A stretch of DNA of 64,000 bases from Cedecea neteri (GTDB lineage: Bacteria > Pseudomonadota > Gammaproteobacteria > Enterobacterales > Enterobacteriaceae). Made by a program: the position numbers and the translations under genes. Shown here in pieces: positions 18,247-30,575 of the stretch; positions within the stretch are counted from its first letter, which is position 1; the number at the start of each line of letters is the position of its first letter. The notes beneath the pieces are model-generated. The model saw nothing but the letters and a program-made list of their open reading frames with translations. It searched no databases and was not told where the DNA came from. The stretch lies in the NCBI RefSeq assembly GCF_000758325.1, contig NZ_CP009459.1, forward strand, positions 744,001 through 808,000. Direction: 5' to 3'.

Positions 18247-19995
18247 TCAGCGGTAATAGTCAATTTTAACCCGCTGCCCCTGCACCATCACGTCCTGCCA
18301 GACCTTCGGTGCCGCCGTCAGCTTTCCTTCAGAAGCGGCTTGCTTCAGCGCCGACATCATCTGATTTTTATCCAGATCCCGGGCCTGGCCGATATCCTTC
18401 CAGCTCCCGTCGACCTTGCCGTACACTTTGCAGTAGCTCATTTCCGGCTGGCACAGCAGCCATTCATCCTGCCCGTCGCCGTTCAAATCCATCCCAACCA
18501 GCAAACACTTATCCTCGTCATCCAGACACTCGCGAGCCTGGTAACTTTCATCTTTTACCATGGCCTGCCACCACGCGTTTTCCGGCACGCGGTTTTTATC
18601 CGCCAGCACGATACGCTGACGTAGAGACTCAACCGTCAGCTTCGCCACCGTCACACCGCCCGTCTTGCCGTTGCTCAACAGCATTGCCAATTGTCTTCTG
18701 CGATCAGGGCTGGCAGTAAACACCGGGTCTTTTTGCAGCTCGCTGAGCGCATCGTAGCCCCGCCGCCCGGCGTATTGCAGCATGGTCATACTCACCTTCT
18801 CGGGCTTCAGGATGCCGCTGTGGTAACGCGCCATTTGGTTATTAACGCTGATCCGGTAAGGGTCCAGAAGCGGGGAATTCACCGCGACCAGCAAGGCCAG
18901 CGCCAGCAAAAGCACCGCGCGGTTAATGACTCCTGGCTGTAGAACAGGCTCCCGACGCTGGCGAACGAGCGTGACAACATAGCCAAAGGCCCACACCAGC
19001 ACGGTGAAAGTTATCAGCGCCGCATATACCCTTGTCGGCGTCCAGCCGTATGACGAAACGCGCAACCACAGCGCATAGCTTGCCAGCAAGGCATAAACCG
19101 GCGACAGCAATAACGTCAGCTTTATCGCGCCATCAAGCAGAGCAGGATAAGGTCTAGCTTCTCTTTCCGGGTGATAAGCCACTGCGGCAGTGCCCATCAC
19201 CATCAGCGTCAGCGTGTTGAGCAGTGCATTACAGGAAAAGTGCAGTGAAATAGACCCCAGGCCTACCACCGGCAGCGTCGCCAAAAACATCAGAGAAATC
19301 AGCGAAAGCAGCGGTAAAAGCCCCGTCGCAAAAACGCTGAAGAAATGTTTTACCGCGTTAATAGCCCGAACCTGGTCACGGCAAAGCGTTACCGCCAGCG
19401 CCGCTGCCGTACAGGTAGCAATCCAGGCAAACGCCGACGAACTGAAAAACAGGCGATCAAAGAAAGTGATATCCACCAGCTTGAATAACCCGGCCCAAAG
19501 CGCCAGCACACCCCAGAAAAAGAGCACCAGCAGCCCGGTCAGCAGCAGAGTAATACCGTTCCGCCAGAGCTGGCCGTAGAATACCTGCCAGCTTCCCCAA
19601 CCGCGATTCGAATGCAGCCGTCCCTGTAGCCAGGGCAAGGTCAGAAACAGCATCGCCGCCAGCGAACAGAGATACCCCAGCACAATATCGTGCCGGTTCC
19701 AGCTTTCCAGCCCCTGAGTCGTCCAGTTCACCCAGCCGCTCATCAACGCCACAATCGGCAAGGGGAGTAGCGCCAGGCCCCAAAATCGCAGGCCATTGAA
19801 ACGCACAGTGATAAGCGCCAGCGTCGCCGCCAGCACTACGGACAGGGAGCGCAGGTACAGGGCCTGATTATCCCCTCGCAGCCAGATGCTACTCACCCTG
19901 TCTCCTTCGGTGAGATACAGCACCACGCCTAAAAGAAACCCCACCAGCAAAATTCCCCAGCGGGTCGCCTTAGGTAACGGTTCAGACATGAACAT
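18247..19995 (-). CDS. yhgE: DUF4153-type multipass membrane protein YhgE
   Basis: It has about 582 residues. Roughly ten hydrophobic segments fill the first 400 residues, followed by a soluble C-terminal domain of about 180 residues. That domain contains DLNGDGQDEWLLC, which resembles a calcium-binding or repeat loop, and two nearby cysteine pairs (ARECLDDEDKCLL, LLCQPEMSYCKV). Position between hslO and pckA matches E. coli yhgE, whose function is unknown. The ATG at 19993-19995 is best placed 9 bases after AAGGG; another lies 3 codons upstream and one 2 codons downstream. I infer an envelope role from topology only. Confidence 0.82.
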   Translation of the reverse strand: MFMSEPLPKATRWGILLVGFLLGVVLYLTEGDRVSSIWLRGDNQALYLRSLSVVLAATLALITVRFNGLRFWGLALLPLPIVALMSGWVNWTTQGLESWNRHDIVLGYLCSLAAMLFLTLPWLQGRLHSNRGWGSWQVFYGQLWRNGITLLLTGLLVLFFWGVLALWAGLFKLVDITFFDRLFFSSSAFAWIATCTAAALAVTLCRDQVRAINAVKHFFSVFATGLLPLLSLISLMFLATLPVVGLGSISLHFSCNALLNTLTLMVMGTAAVAYHPEREARPYPALLDGAIKLTLLLSPVYALLASYALWLRVSSYGWTPTRVYAALITFTVLVWAFGYVVTLVRQRREPVLQPGVINRAVLLLALALLVAVNSPLLDPYRISVNNQMARYHSGILKPEKVSMTMLQYAGRRGYDALSELQKDPVFTASPDRRRQLAMLLSNGKTGGVTVAKLTVESLRQRIVLADKNRVPENAWWQAMVKDESYQARECLDDEDKCLLVGMDLNGDGQDEWLLCQPEMSYCKVYGKVDGSWKDIGQARDLDKNQMMSALKQAASEGKLTAAPKVWQDVMVQGQRVKIDYYR

Positions 19996-20320
19996 GGTTG
20001 TCATCCCTTATTAGCTCATTTTGGACTTAGTGTAACGGCTTGCTGCGACTTGCAAATGACGCTCTTGTTTCATTGCGTTGCGTATGAGAGCGCGTTCATT
20101 CACAAAGTTCTCCGTTTTTATCCTAATTATTAACATATCCGCCATATTTTCCCCGAAAGCCAGCGAATTCCTGCCATACTCTGCCCCCGTTGCGGCATCC
20201 CCTGTGCATTTCCCCTGTTAAATTTAAGCAGGCGCGTAAATTTATGATAGTGGTCGCGGTTAACACCCCCTAAACAACCCTACAATATTCGGCAGTATAA
20301 ATTGGCTAAGGAGCAGTGAA
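19996..20320. promoter_or_regulatory. yhgE-pckA divergent promoter region
   Basis: This 325-bp spacer between divergent genes carries the promoters of both. A good AAGGAG ribosome site precedes pckA. The middle part is AT-rich. I cannot assign a confident CRP or Cra operator by eye. Confidence 0.5.
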
Positions 20321-21940
20321 ATGCGAGTTAAAGGCATAACCCCGCAAGATCTCAAGGCTTATGGCATTCATGACGTCAGCGAAGTCGTCTATAACCCCGA
20401 TTACGACACCCTTTACCGCGAAGAACTCGACCCTAACCTGCAGGGTTTTGAGCGCGGTGTGGTCACTAACTTAGGCGCTGTCTCCGTAGATACCGGGATC
20501 TTCACCGGCCGCTCTCCAAAAGATAAATACATCGTCCGCGATGACACCACCCGCGACACCTTATGGTGGGCCGACAACGGTAAAGGCAAAAACGATAACA
20601 AACCGCTTTCCGAAGAAACCTGGCACCAGCTCAAAGGGCTCGTCACTCATCAACTGTCAGGCAAGCGCCTGTTTATTATTGACGCTTTCTGCGGGGCCAA
20701 CGCCGATACCCGTCTGTCAGTGCGTTTTATCACTGAGGTTGCCTGGCAGGCCCACTTCGTGAAAAACATGTTTATTCGCCCAACGGACGAAGAGCTGGAG
20801 ACGTTTGAGCCTGATTTTGTGGTGATGAACGGGGCTAAATGTACCAATCCAAACTGGAAAGAACAGGGCCTGAACTCTGAAAACTTCGTGGCCTTTAACC
20901 TGACTGAACGCATGCAGCTTATCGGCGGCACCTGGTACGGCGGCGAGATGAAGAAAGGGATGTTCTCTATCATGAACTACCTGCTGCCGCTGAAGGGTAT
21001 CGCTTCCATGCACTGCTCGGCAAACGTCGGTGAAAAAGGGGATGTGGCGGTGTTCTTCGGCCTGTCCGGCACCGGTAAAACAACGCTTTCTACCGACCCG
21101 AAACGCCGCCTGATTGGCGACGATGAGCACGGCTGGGACGACGACGGCGTATTCAACTTTGAAGGCGGCTGCTACGCCAAAACCATTCGCCTTTCAGAAG
21201 AGGCTGAGCCGGATATCTATCACGCGATCCGCCGCGATGCGCTACTGGAGAACGTCACCGTCCGTGCCGATGGCACAATCGACTTCGACGATGCGTCCAA
21301 AACGGAAAACACCCGCGTTTCTTACCCGATTTATCACATCGACAACATCGTTAAGCCGGTGTCGAAAGCGGGCCACGCGACCAAAGTTATCTTCCTGACT
21401 GCGGATGCCTTCGGCGTACTGCCGCCGGTTTCCCGCCTCACCGCGAACCAGACTCAGTACCACTTCCTGTCCGGTTTTACCGCCAAACTGGCGGGCACCG
21501 AGCGCGGCGTGACTGAGCCAACGCCAACCTTCTCCGCCTGCTTCGGCGCGGCGTTCCTGTCGCTGCACCCAACGCAGTATGCGGAAGTGCTGGTAAAACG
21601 CATGCAGGCATCCGGCGCGCAGGCATACCTGGTGAATACCGGCTGGAACGGCACCGGCAAACGCATCTCGATCAAAGACACACGCGCGATCATCGATGCC
21701 ATTCTCGACGGCTCGCTGGACGACGCAGAAACCTTTACGCTGCCGATGTTTAACCTCGCCATTCCAACCTCTCTCGCGGGCGTTGATACCCAGATTCTGG
21801 ACCCGCGTAATACCTACGCGTCCCCGGAACAGTGGCAGGAAAAAGCGGAGCAGCTGGCGAAACTGTTTGTCGAAAACTTCGAGAAATACACCGATACTCC
21901 TGCCGGGGCAGCCCTGGTCGAAGCCGGTCCGAAGCTGTAA
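20321..21940 (+). CDS. pckA: Phosphoenolpyruvate carboxykinase (ATP)
   Basis: Gluconeogenic enzyme that converts oxaloacetate and ATP to PEP, CO2 and ADP. It has 539 residues (E. coli 540). The P-loop [12 protein letters not shown] is near residue 246, the [23 protein letters not shown] metal and kinase-1a motif near 265-290, and the oxaloacetate-binding [12 protein letters not shown] near 62. It is monocistronic, with its own promoter region and a strong terminator. It belongs functionally with the gluconate, glycerol and glycogen genes to the right. Confidence 0.97.
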   Translation: MRVKGITPQDLKAYGIHDVSEVVYNPDYDTLYREELDPNLQGFERGVVTNLGAVSVDTGIFTGRSPKDKYIVRDDTTRDTLWWADNGKGKNDNKPLSEETWHQLKGLVTHQLSGKRLFIIDAFCGANADTRLSVRFITEVAWQAHFVKNMFIRPTDEELETFEPDFVVMNGAKCTNPNWKEQGLNSENFVAFNLTERMQLIGGTWYGGEMKKGMFSIMNYLLPLKGIASMHCSANVGEKGDVAVFFGLSGTGKTTLSTDPKRRLIGDDEHGWDDDGVFNFEGGCYAKTIRLSEEAEPDIYHAIRRDALLENVTVRADGTIDFDDASKTENTRVSYPIYHIDNIVKPVSKAGHATKVIFLTADAFGVLPPVSRLTANQTQYHFLSGFTAKLAGTERGVTEPTPTFSACFGAAFLSLHPTQYAEVLVKRMQASGAQAYLVNTGWNGTGKRISIKDTRAIIDAILDGSLDDAETFTLPMFNLAIPTSLAGVDTQILDPRNTYASPEQWQEKAEQLAKLFVENFEKYTDTPAGAALVEAGPKL

Positions 21941-21957
21941 ATCTGAAGCATTAGGCG

Positions 21958-21990
21958 AAAAAAAACGAACCCTTCGGGGTTCGTTTTTTA
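21958..21990. terminator. Bidirectional terminator, pckA / envZ
   Basis: A 12-bp perfect stem (21961-21972 with 21977-21988) has a UUCG tetraloop. A-rich and T-rich flanks allow it to end both pckA and the convergent ompR-envZ transcript. Confidence 0.92.
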
Positions 21991-22006
21991 TTGGGCTACA
22001 GGTCGC

Positions 22007-24072
<2,066 letters not shown>

Positions 24073-24310
24073 CGTTTGTACTCCCAAAGGCTCGAACAGT
24101 TGAGTGTGTATTCTTAAAAAACTGCGCTAATACAACCAGTCAATTCTGGTATACATTCTAGTCGAAATTGTTACAAAGCATATTAAACAGTCGGTTATCA
24201 ACGTTTTAAATCAAAATTTGGTGACTTGCTTCCCAAAATGCACCGGTTGCATTCTTCATTGAGCATCGGTTTAAATCACACTCTGATTTTACAGGCTGCA
24301 GGGCAGAAAG

Positions 24311-24790
24311 ATGAAAACGCCGTTAATCACCCGCGAAGGCTACGAAAAGCTCAAAAAAGAGCTGGATTATCTGTGGCGTGAAGAGCGCCCCGAAGTGACC
24401 AAAAAAGTGACCTGGGCCGCCAGCCTCGGCGATCGCAGCGAAAATGCCGACTATCAGTACAACAAAAAACGCCTGCGTGAAATTGACCGCCGGGTTCGCT
24501 ACATCACCAAATCCCTCGAGCGCCTGAAAATCGTCGATTACTCACCGCAGCAGGAAGGCAAAGTCTTCTTCGGCGCGTGGGTCGAAATCGAAAACGATGA
24601 CGGCGACCTGCTGCGTTTTCGCATCGTCGGCTACGACGAGATTTTTGGCCGCAAGGACTACATTTCTATTGATTCACCGATGGCGCGAGCGCTGCTCAAA
24701 AAAGAAGTTGGCGATTTGGCCGTGGTACAAACGCCAGCGGGAGAGGCGCAGTGGTACGTCAATGAAATTGAGTACCCTAAACCCGAGTAA
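24311..24790 (+). CDS. greB: Transcription elongation factor GreB
   Basis: Enters the RNA polymerase secondary channel and stimulates cleavage of backtracked RNA. It has 159 residues. An N-terminal coiled coil (residues 1-75) has the acidic tip (SLGDRSENADYQYNKK), followed by an FKBP-like C-terminal domain. The SENADY signature marks the Gre family. The longer basic N-terminal half and the position next to ompR and tex identify GreB rather than GreA. Confidence 0.95.
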   Translation: MKTPLITREGYEKLKKELDYLWREERPEVTKKVTWAASLGDRSENADYQYNKKRLREIDRRVRYITKSLERLKIVDYSPQQEGKVFFGAWVEIENDDGDLLRFRIVGYDEIFGRKDYISIDSPMARALLKKEVGDLAVVQTPAGEAQWYVNEIEYPKPE

Positions 24791-24901
24791 TGCGCACAGA
24801 ACTGTCTGAAACCCAATATCGCTGGGTCGGCGGCTGGCATTTTCGCGCCCCGATCCGTATAACTGTTTGCTGAATTTTCCGTACTACACAGATGAAAAGC
24901 C

Positions 24902-27238
24902 ATGATGAATGATTCGCTTTGCCGCATTATTGCGGGTGAGCTTCAGGCCAGAAACGAACAGGTGGAAGCTGCCGTTCGCCTGCTGGATGAAGGGAATACC
25001 GTGCCGTTTATTGCACGTTATCGTAAGGAAGTCACCGGCGGTCTGGATGACACGCAACTGCGTCAACTGGAGACTCGTCTTAGCTACCTGCGCGAGCTGG
25101 AAGAGCGCCGTCAGGCCATCCTCAAGTCTATTTCCGAGCAGGGGAAACTGAGCGACGAACTTGCCGGGGCCATCAACGGCACGCTGAGCAAAACCGAACT
25201 CGAAGACCTTTACCTGCCGTATAAACCCAAGCGCCGTACCCGCGGGCAAATCGCCATCGAAGCCGGCCTTGAGCCGCTGGCGGATTTGCTGTGGAACGAA
25301 CCTTCACACGACCCGGAGCAGGAAGCCGCTCGCTTTGTGGATGCCGACAAAAGCGTCGCCGACACCAAAGCCGCGCTGGACGGGGCGCGCTACATCCTGA
25401 TGGAACGCTTCGCCGAAGATGCCGCGCTACTGGCAAAAGTACGCGACTATTTGTGGAAAAATGCGCACCTGGTTTCTACCGTGGTAAGCGGTAAAGAGGA
25501 AGAAGGCGCGAAGTTCCGCGACTACTTCGCCCACCACGAAGCCATTGCCACCGTTCCCTCTCACCGTGCGCTGGCGATGTTCCGCGGGCGTAACGAAGGT
25601 ATTTTACAGCTGTCGCTGAATGCCGATCCGCAGTTTGATGAGCCGCCGCGCGAGAGCTACTGCGAACAGTTGATCATCTCTCATCTGAATCTGCGCCTGA
25701 ACAATGCCCCGGCAGACAGCTGGCGTAAGGCCGTGGTGAGCTGGACCTGGCGCATCAAGGTATTAATGCACCTTGAAACCGAGCTGATGGGCACCGTGCG
25801 CGAACGCGCCGAAGACGAAGCCATTAACGTTTTCGCCCGCAATCTTCACGATCTGCTGATGGCGGCCCCGGCTGGCCTGCGCGCCACCATGGGCCTCGAT
25901 CCGGGCCTGCGTACCGGGGTAAAAGTCGCGGTGGTTGACGCCACCGGCAAGCTGGTAGCAACCGATACTATTTACCCGCATACCGGTCAGGCTGCAAAAG
26001 CCGCCGTGGCCGTGGCTGCGCTTTGTGAGAAACATAACGTCGAGCTGGTCGCCATCGGCAACGGTACCGCATCCCGTGAAACCGAGCGTTTCTTCCTGGA
26101 TGTGCAAAAGCAGTTCCCGAAAGTCACCGCCCAGAAGGTGATTGTCAGCGAGGCAGGCGCTTCCGTTTACTCCGCTTCCGAGCTGGCGGCGCTGGAATTC
26201 CCGGATCTGGACGTGTCCATTCGCGGTGCGGTCTCCATTGCCCGTCGTCTGCAGGATCCACTTGCCGAGCTGGTGAAAATCGACCCGAAATCTATCGGCG
26301 TGGGCCAGTACCAGCACGATGTCAGCCAGACTCAGCTGGCGAAAAAACTGGATGCGGTCGTCGAAGACTGCGTGAACGCCGTTGGGGTAGATCTCAACAC
26401 GGCCTCCGTGCCGCTGCTGACCCGCGTGGCAGGCCTGACCCGCATGATGGCGCAGAACATCGTCAACTGGCGCGACGAAAATGGCCGCTTCCAGAACCGC
26501 CAGCAGTTGCTGAAAGTCAGCCGCCTGGGGCCAAAAGCTTTTGAGCAGTGTGCGGGCTTCCTGCGTATCAACCACGGCGATAACCCGCTGGATGCCTCCA
26601 CCGTTCACCCGGAAGCCTATCCGGTGGTCGAACGTATTCTGGCCGCCACTCAGCAGGCGCTGCAGGACCTGATGGGCAACAGCAGCGAACTGCGCGATCT
26701 GAAAGCCAGCCAGTTTACCGATGAGCGTTTCGGCGTCCCTACCGTGACGGACATTATCAAAGAGCTGGAAAAACCGGGCCGCGACCCGCGCCCTGAGTTT
26801 AAGACCGCACAGTTTGCCGAAGGCGTTGAAACCATGAATGACCTGACACCGGGCATGGTGCTGGAAGGCGCGGTGACCAACGTCACCAACTTCGGCGCAT
26901 TTGTCGACATCGGTGTGCATCAGGACGGCCTGGTGCATATCTCATCCCTGTCGGACAAATTCATCGACGATCCGCACAAAGTGGTGAAAGCGGGCGATAT
27001 CGTGAAGGTCAAAGTGCTGGAAGTTGACCTGCAGCGCAAACGCATCGCCCTGACCATGCGTCTTGACGAGCAGCCTGGCGAAGGTGGCAGCCGTCGCGGT
27101 AATGGCGGTAGCAACGCGCCTCGCGAGCAAAAAGGCAGACCAGCAGCGCAGCAAAAACCGCGCGGGCGCGAAAACGCCGGCGGTGGAAATAGCGCGATGA
27201 TGGATGCTCTGGCCGCAGCAATGGGCAAGAAGCGTTAA
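24902..27238 (+). CDS. tex: Tex-family RNA-binding transcription accessory protein (YhgF)
   Basis: It has 778 residues. Domains in order: Tex N-terminal helical domain, YqgF/RuvC-like nuclease fold ([22 protein letters not shown], around residue 330), helix-hairpin-helix pair (residues 500-560), and S1 RNA-binding domain (about 650-722, [31 protein letters not shown]). A Gly/Arg-rich tail ends in [12 protein letters not shown]. Homologues bind nucleic acid and influence transcription and toxin genes. The start MMNDS matches E. coli YhgF. It is followed by a GC-rich terminator. Confidence 0.95.
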   Translation: MMNDSLCRIIAGELQARNEQVEAAVRLLDEGNTVPFIARYRKEVTGGLDDTQLRQLETRLSYLRELEERRQAILKSISEQGKLSDELAGAINGTLSKTELEDLYLPYKPKRRTRGQIAIEAGLEPLADLLWNEPSHDPEQEAARFVDADKSVADTKAALDGARYILMERFAEDAALLAKVRDYLWKNAHLVSTVVSGKEEEGAKFRDYFAHHEAIATVPSHRALAMFRGRNEGILQLSLNADPQFDEPPRESYCEQLIISHLNLRLNNAPADSWRKAVVSWTWRIKVLMHLETELMGTVRERAEDEAINVFARNLHDLLMAAPAGLRATMGLDPGLRTGVKVAVVDATGKLVATDTIYPHTGQAAKAAVAVAALCEKHNVELVAIGNGTASRETERFFLDVQKQFPKVTAQKVIVSEAGASVYSASELAALEFPDLDVSIRGAVSIARRLQDPLAELVKIDPKSIGVGQYQHDVSQTQLAKKLDAVVEDCVNAVGVDLNTASVPLLTRVAGLTRMMAQNIVNWRDENGRFQNRQQLLKVSRLGPKAFEQCAGFLRINHGDNPLDASTVHPEAYPVVERILAATQQALQDLMGNSSELRDLKASQFTDERFGVPTVTDIIKELEKPGRDPRPEFKTAQFAEGVETMNDLTPGMVLEGAVTNVTNFGAFVDIGVHQDGLVHISSLSDKFIDDPHKVVKAGDIVKVKVLEVDLQRKRIALTMRLDEQPGEGGSRRGNGGSNAPREQKGRPAAQQKPRGRENAGGGNSAMMDALAAAMGKKR

Positions 27239-27244
27239 TTACCT

Positions 27245-27276
27245 GACCTCTCCCTTCGGGGAGAGGTCTTATTTCT
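27245..27276 (+). terminator. tex terminator
   Basis: A 10-bp perfect stem (27245-27254 with 27259-27268) has a UUCG loop and a T-rich tail. The stem sequence (CCTCTCCC/GGGAGAGG) is the same as the arms of the convergent-junction repeats described elsewhere in the window. Confidence 0.85.
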
Positions 27277-27312
27277 CCCGTCGCCTACAAAAAGCAGAAA
27301 AATAACGTCTCC

Positions 27313-27326
27313 TTGATCTAAATCAA
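27313..27326 (+). promoter_or_regulatory. FNR box upstream of feoABC
   Basis: TTGAT-CTAA-ATCAA is a perfect match to the FNR consensus TTGAT-N4-ATCAA. It lies 363 bp before the feoA start, so the feo mRNA probably has a long leader. Anaerobic activation of feo by FNR is known in E. coli. Confidence 0.85.
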
Positions 27327-27551
27327 TTTTCAATATTTACTCCACCATGAAACCAGCAATTATCATCCCTGTAACATCGGTAATAGTGAAATAACATCCA
27401 TCGCTCACCAAAGCGAAGTTATTACTCTATTTTTCATATAATTAAGAAACCACCTTCTTTAGCTCTTTAAAAACGAGCCCACCAAACCAGCCAGAAAAAT
27501 ACCTATTTTGGTTAAATTCACCCAGAAAAATAAATATTGTCGACGGTAACC

Positions 27552-27569
27552 ATTCTCATTATCATTGCA
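27552..27569 (+). promoter_or_regulatory. Fur-like box upstream of feoA
   Basis: Three consecutive hexamers, ATTCTC-ATTATC-ATTGCA, match the Fur repeat ATTATC with one, zero and two mismatches. The site lies 120 bp before the feoA start, downstream of the FNR box in the same AT-rich region, which otherwise holds no gene. Confidence 0.65.
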
Positions 27570-27689
27570 TTGAACGATATTTCTTCTCTTTCTTCCGATA
27601 GCTTAATTCGTTTTTATTACACGCATCGCTCGTGAATAAAACGATCATTCAGTCAGCGTCAATGCAGAGCCCAGCTCTAAGTAGGCCTT

Positions 27690-27914
27690 ATGCAATTCAT
27701 ACCGAATAGCGCGTGGAAAATTACCGGCTTCGCCAGTGAAATCAGTCCGGCTTATCGCCAAAAATTATTGTCTCTCGGCATGCTGCCGGGCTCCTCATTC
27801 AACGTCGTCCGCGTGGCGCCTCTCGGCGACCCTATTCATATCGAAACGCGCCGCGTAAGCCTGGTGCTACGCAAAAAAGACCTCGCGCTGGTCAATATCG
27901 AAGCCGTGGCGTAA
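27690..27914 (+). CDS. feoA: FeoA ferrous iron transport accessory protein
   Basis: Small cytoplasmic SH3-like protein required for FeoB function. It has 74 residues. The core [43 protein letters not shown] is nearly identical to E. coli FeoA. It is the first gene of feoABC, 52 bp before feoB. A 450-bp AT-rich region with FNR and Fur-like sites precedes it. Confidence 0.96.
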   Translation: MQFIPNSAWKITGFASEISPAYRQKLLSLGMLPGSSFNVVRVAPLGDPIHIETRRVSLVLRKKDLALVNIEAVA

Positions 27915-27966
27915 CGGCGGGGAAACGTTCGCGTTTTTTGCACATTCAACGAAGTTCACGAATAAA

Positions 27967-30285
27967 ATGAAAAACTTAACCATAGGTTTAATCGGCAATC
28001 CTAACTCGGGTAAAACCACGTTATTCAACCAGCTGACGGGGGCTCGTCAGCGCGTGGGGAACTGGGCAGGTGTCACCGTAGAACGCAAAGAAGGTCAGTT
28101 TTCCACCCTTGAGCACCAGGTCACGCTGGTTGATTTACCCGGTACCTACTCACTCACCACCATTTCGTCGCAAACTTCGCTTGATGAGCAAATCGCCTGT
28201 CACTACATCCTGAGCGGCGATGCCGATCTGTTAATCAACGTAGTGGATGCGTCTAACCTTGAGCGTAACCTCTACCTGACGCTCCAGTTGCTGGAGCTGG
28301 GCATCCCGTGCGTGGTGGCTCTGAACATGCTGGACATCGCCGAGAAGCAGGCGATCCGCATCGATATCGATGCGCTGGCTGCCCGCCTTGGTTGCCCTGT
28401 CGTGCCGCTGGTGTCTACTCGCGGGCGCGGTATTGAAAGCCTGAAGCTCGCCATTGACCGCAAGCAGCCCAACGAGAAAAACGAGCTGGTTCACTATCCG
28501 CAGATTTTGCTGCAAGAGGCAAAAAAACTGGCCGAGGATATGCCGCAGGAAATGCCGGTGACGCAGCGCCGTTGGCTGGCGCTGCAGATGCTGGAAGGGG
28601 ATATCTACAGCCTCGCTTATGCGGGCAATGCCACAGACAAACTTGACGCGGCGCGCGCGCGCCTGGCAGAGACCGTTGAGGACCCCGCGCTGCTGATCGC
28701 AGATGCCCGTTACCAAAGCATCGCCTCCATTTGCGACGCGGTTAGCAATAGCCTGACCGCCGAACCCAATCGGCTGACAGTAGCGATGGATAAAATCATC
28801 CTCAATCGTTACCTCGGCCTGCCGATCTTCATGCTGGTGATGTACCTGATGTTCCTGCTGGCGATTAACATTGGCGGCGCGCTGCAGCCCATTTTTGATG
28901 GCGGCTCGGTGGCGATATTCATTCACGGCATCCAGTGGCTCGGTTATACGCTGCACTTCCCTGAATGGCTGACGATTTTCCTCGCTCAGGGGATCGGCGG
29001 CGGGATCAATACCGTGCTGCCGCTGGTGCCACAAATCGGCATGATGTACCTGTTCCTGTCTTTCCTGGAAGATTCCGGCTATATGGCTCGCGCGGCCTTT
29101 GTGATGGATCGCCTGATGCAGTCGCTTGGGTTACCGGGTAAATCCTTCGTACCGCTGATTGTCGGCTTCGGCTGCAACGTGCCTTCGGTCATGGGCGCCC
29201 GCACGCTTGATGCGCCGCGCGAAAGGCTGATGACCATCATGATGGCGCCGTTTATGTCCTGCGGTGCGCGCCTGGCGATTTTCGCGGTGTTTGCCGCCGC
29301 ATTCTTTGGCCAGCAGGGCGCGCTGGTGGTGTTCTCGCTGTATATTCTCGGCATCGTGATGGCTATTCTCACCGGCCTGATGCTGAAGCACACCATCATG
29401 CGCGGCGAAGCTTCGCCGTTCGTCATGGAGCTGCCGGTTTACCACGTCCCACATCTCAAGAGCCTGATTTTACAAACCTGGCAGCGCCTGAAAGGCTTTG
29501 TGCTGCGCGCCGGGAAGGTCATCGTGATCGTCAGTATTTTCATCGGCGCCCTGAACAGCTTCTCCTTTAGCGGCAAGACGGTAGATAGCATCAACGATTC
29601 CGCCCTTGCCTCTGTCAGCCGCGTGTTAACCCCTCTGCTGAAGCCAATTGGTGTCCACGATGACAACTGGCAGGCCACCGTCGGGCTGTTTACCGGCGCG
29701 ATGGCCAAAGAAGTGGTGGTCGGCACGCTGAATACCCTCTATACCGCCGAAGATATCCATAATGATGAGTTTGATGCCGCAAGCTTTAACCTGCTTGATG
29801 AGCTGGGCGCTGCCGCCGATGAAACCTGGCAGGGGCTAAAAAACACTTTCAGCCTGAGCGTGCTGGCGAACCCCATTGAAGCCAGCAAAGGCGACGGCGA
29901 AATGTCCTCCGGGCCGATGGGCGTGATGAGCAGCAAGTTTGGTAGCGAAGCCGCCGCCTACAGCTATCTGATTTTCGTTCTGCTCTATATTCCGTGCATC
30001 TCGGTGATGGGCGCCATCGCCCGTGAATCGAGCCGGGGCTGGATGACGTTTTCCGTGCTGTGGGGGCTGAACATTGCCTATTCACTCTCCACGCTTTACT
30101 ACCAGAGCGTCACCTTCAGCGAGCATCCTCAGTTCAGCCTGGTTTGCATCCTGGCGGTGATATTGTTCAATGTGCTGTTACTTGGCGGCCTGCGCCGGGC
30201 TCGTAGCCGCGTTGATGTCTCACTACTGGCCACCAGAAAAACGCCGTCGTCCTGCTGCCAGAGCAGCACCGGCGACTGTCACTAA
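27967..30285 (+). CDS. feoB: FeoB ferrous iron permease
   Basis: Inner-membrane Fe(II) transporter with an N-terminal G-protein domain. It has 772 residues. G1 is GNPNSGKTTLFN (about 10-21), G3 is DLPGTYSL and G4 is NMLD. The GDI-like helical domain follows to about 270. Next are the membrane domain with two Gate motifs (GFGCNVPSVMGARTLDAPRERLMTIMMAPFMSCGARL and the later LFTGAMAKEVVVGTL) and a Cys-rich C-terminus (SSCCQSSTGDCH), typical of gammaproteobacterial FeoB. It is followed after 9 bp by feoC. Confidence 0.97.
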   Translation: MKNLTIGLIGNPNSGKTTLFNQLTGARQRVGNWAGVTVERKEGQFSTLEHQVTLVDLPGTYSLTTISSQTSLDEQIACHYILSGDADLLINVVDASNLERNLYLTLQLLELGIPCVVALNMLDIAEKQAIRIDIDALAARLGCPVVPLVSTRGRGIESLKLAIDRKQPNEKNELVHYPQILLQEAKKLAEDMPQEMPVTQRRWLALQMLEGDIYSLAYAGNATDKLDAARARLAETVEDPALLIADARYQSIASICDAVSNSLTAEPNRLTVAMDKIILNRYLGLPIFMLVMYLMFLLAINIGGALQPIFDGGSVAIFIHGIQWLGYTLHFPEWLTIFLAQGIGGGINTVLPLVPQIGMMYLFLSFLEDSGYMARAAFVMDRLMQSLGLPGKSFVPLIVGFGCNVPSVMGARTLDAPRERLMTIMMAPFMSCGARLAIFAVFAAAFFGQQGALVVFSLYILGIVMAILTGLMLKHTIMRGEASPFVMELPVYHVPHLKSLILQTWQRLKGFVLRAGKVIVIVSIFIGALNSFSFSGKTVDSINDSALASVSRVLTPLLKPIGVHDDNWQATVGLFTGAMAKEVVVGTLNTLYTAEDIHNDEFDAASFNLLDELGAAADETWQGLKNTFSLSVLANPIEASKGDGEMSSGPMGVMSSKFGSEAAAYSYLIFVLLYIPCISVMGAIARESSRGWMTFSVLWGLNIAYSLSTLYYQSVTFSEHPQFSLVCILAVILFNVLLLGGLRRARSRVDVSLLATRKTPSSCCQSSTGDCH

Positions 30286-30294
30286 GGAGCAATG

Positions 30295-30531
30295 ATGGCA
30301 AGCCTGATTGATATCCGTAACGCCCTGGCGCTTCAGGGCCGCCTGGAAGCGAAGCAGATAAGCCAGCAGCTTGCCACGCCTCTGCCGTTGGTAGCCGCCA
30401 TGCTCGATCGACTGGAGGCAATGGGCAAAGCCATGCGCATCAGCGAAGACCCGAGCAGTTGCCTGACGGGAAGCTGCAAAAGCTGTCCGGAAGGGAAAAA
30501 GTGCGCCCGGGAACTTTGGGCGCTGCGGTAA
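30295..30531 (+). CDS. feoC: FeoC Fe-S winged-helix regulator of FeoB
   Basis: It has 78 residues from the second ATG (30295), which is 5 bases from GGAG; the first ATG is too close. A winged-helix fold ([23 protein letters not shown]) is followed by four cysteines in [15 protein letters not shown], which bind an Fe-S cluster in homologues. FeoC protects FeoB from FtsH proteolysis in Salmonella. Third gene of the operon; a terminator follows. Confidence 0.93.
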   Translation: MASLIDIRNALALQGRLEAKQISQQLATPLPLVAAMLDRLEAMGKAMRISEDPSSCLTGSCKSCPEGKKCARELWALR

Positions 30532-30543
30532 GTTAATCTGATG

Positions 30544-30567
30544 AAAGGCGAGCTATCCCGCCTTTTT
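30544..30567. terminator. feoC / bioH terminator
   Basis: A 7-bp stem AAAGGCG/CGCCTTT (30544-30550 with 30559-30565) is followed by a T run on the plus strand. It lies in the 44-bp gap between the convergent genes. Confidence 0.75.
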
Positions 30568-30575
30568 ACTGCCCG

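Noticed and set aside
25763-26938. 391-codon open frame antisense to tex
   Set aside because: Shadow frame inside a highly conserved gene; no ribosome site and no recognisable domain.
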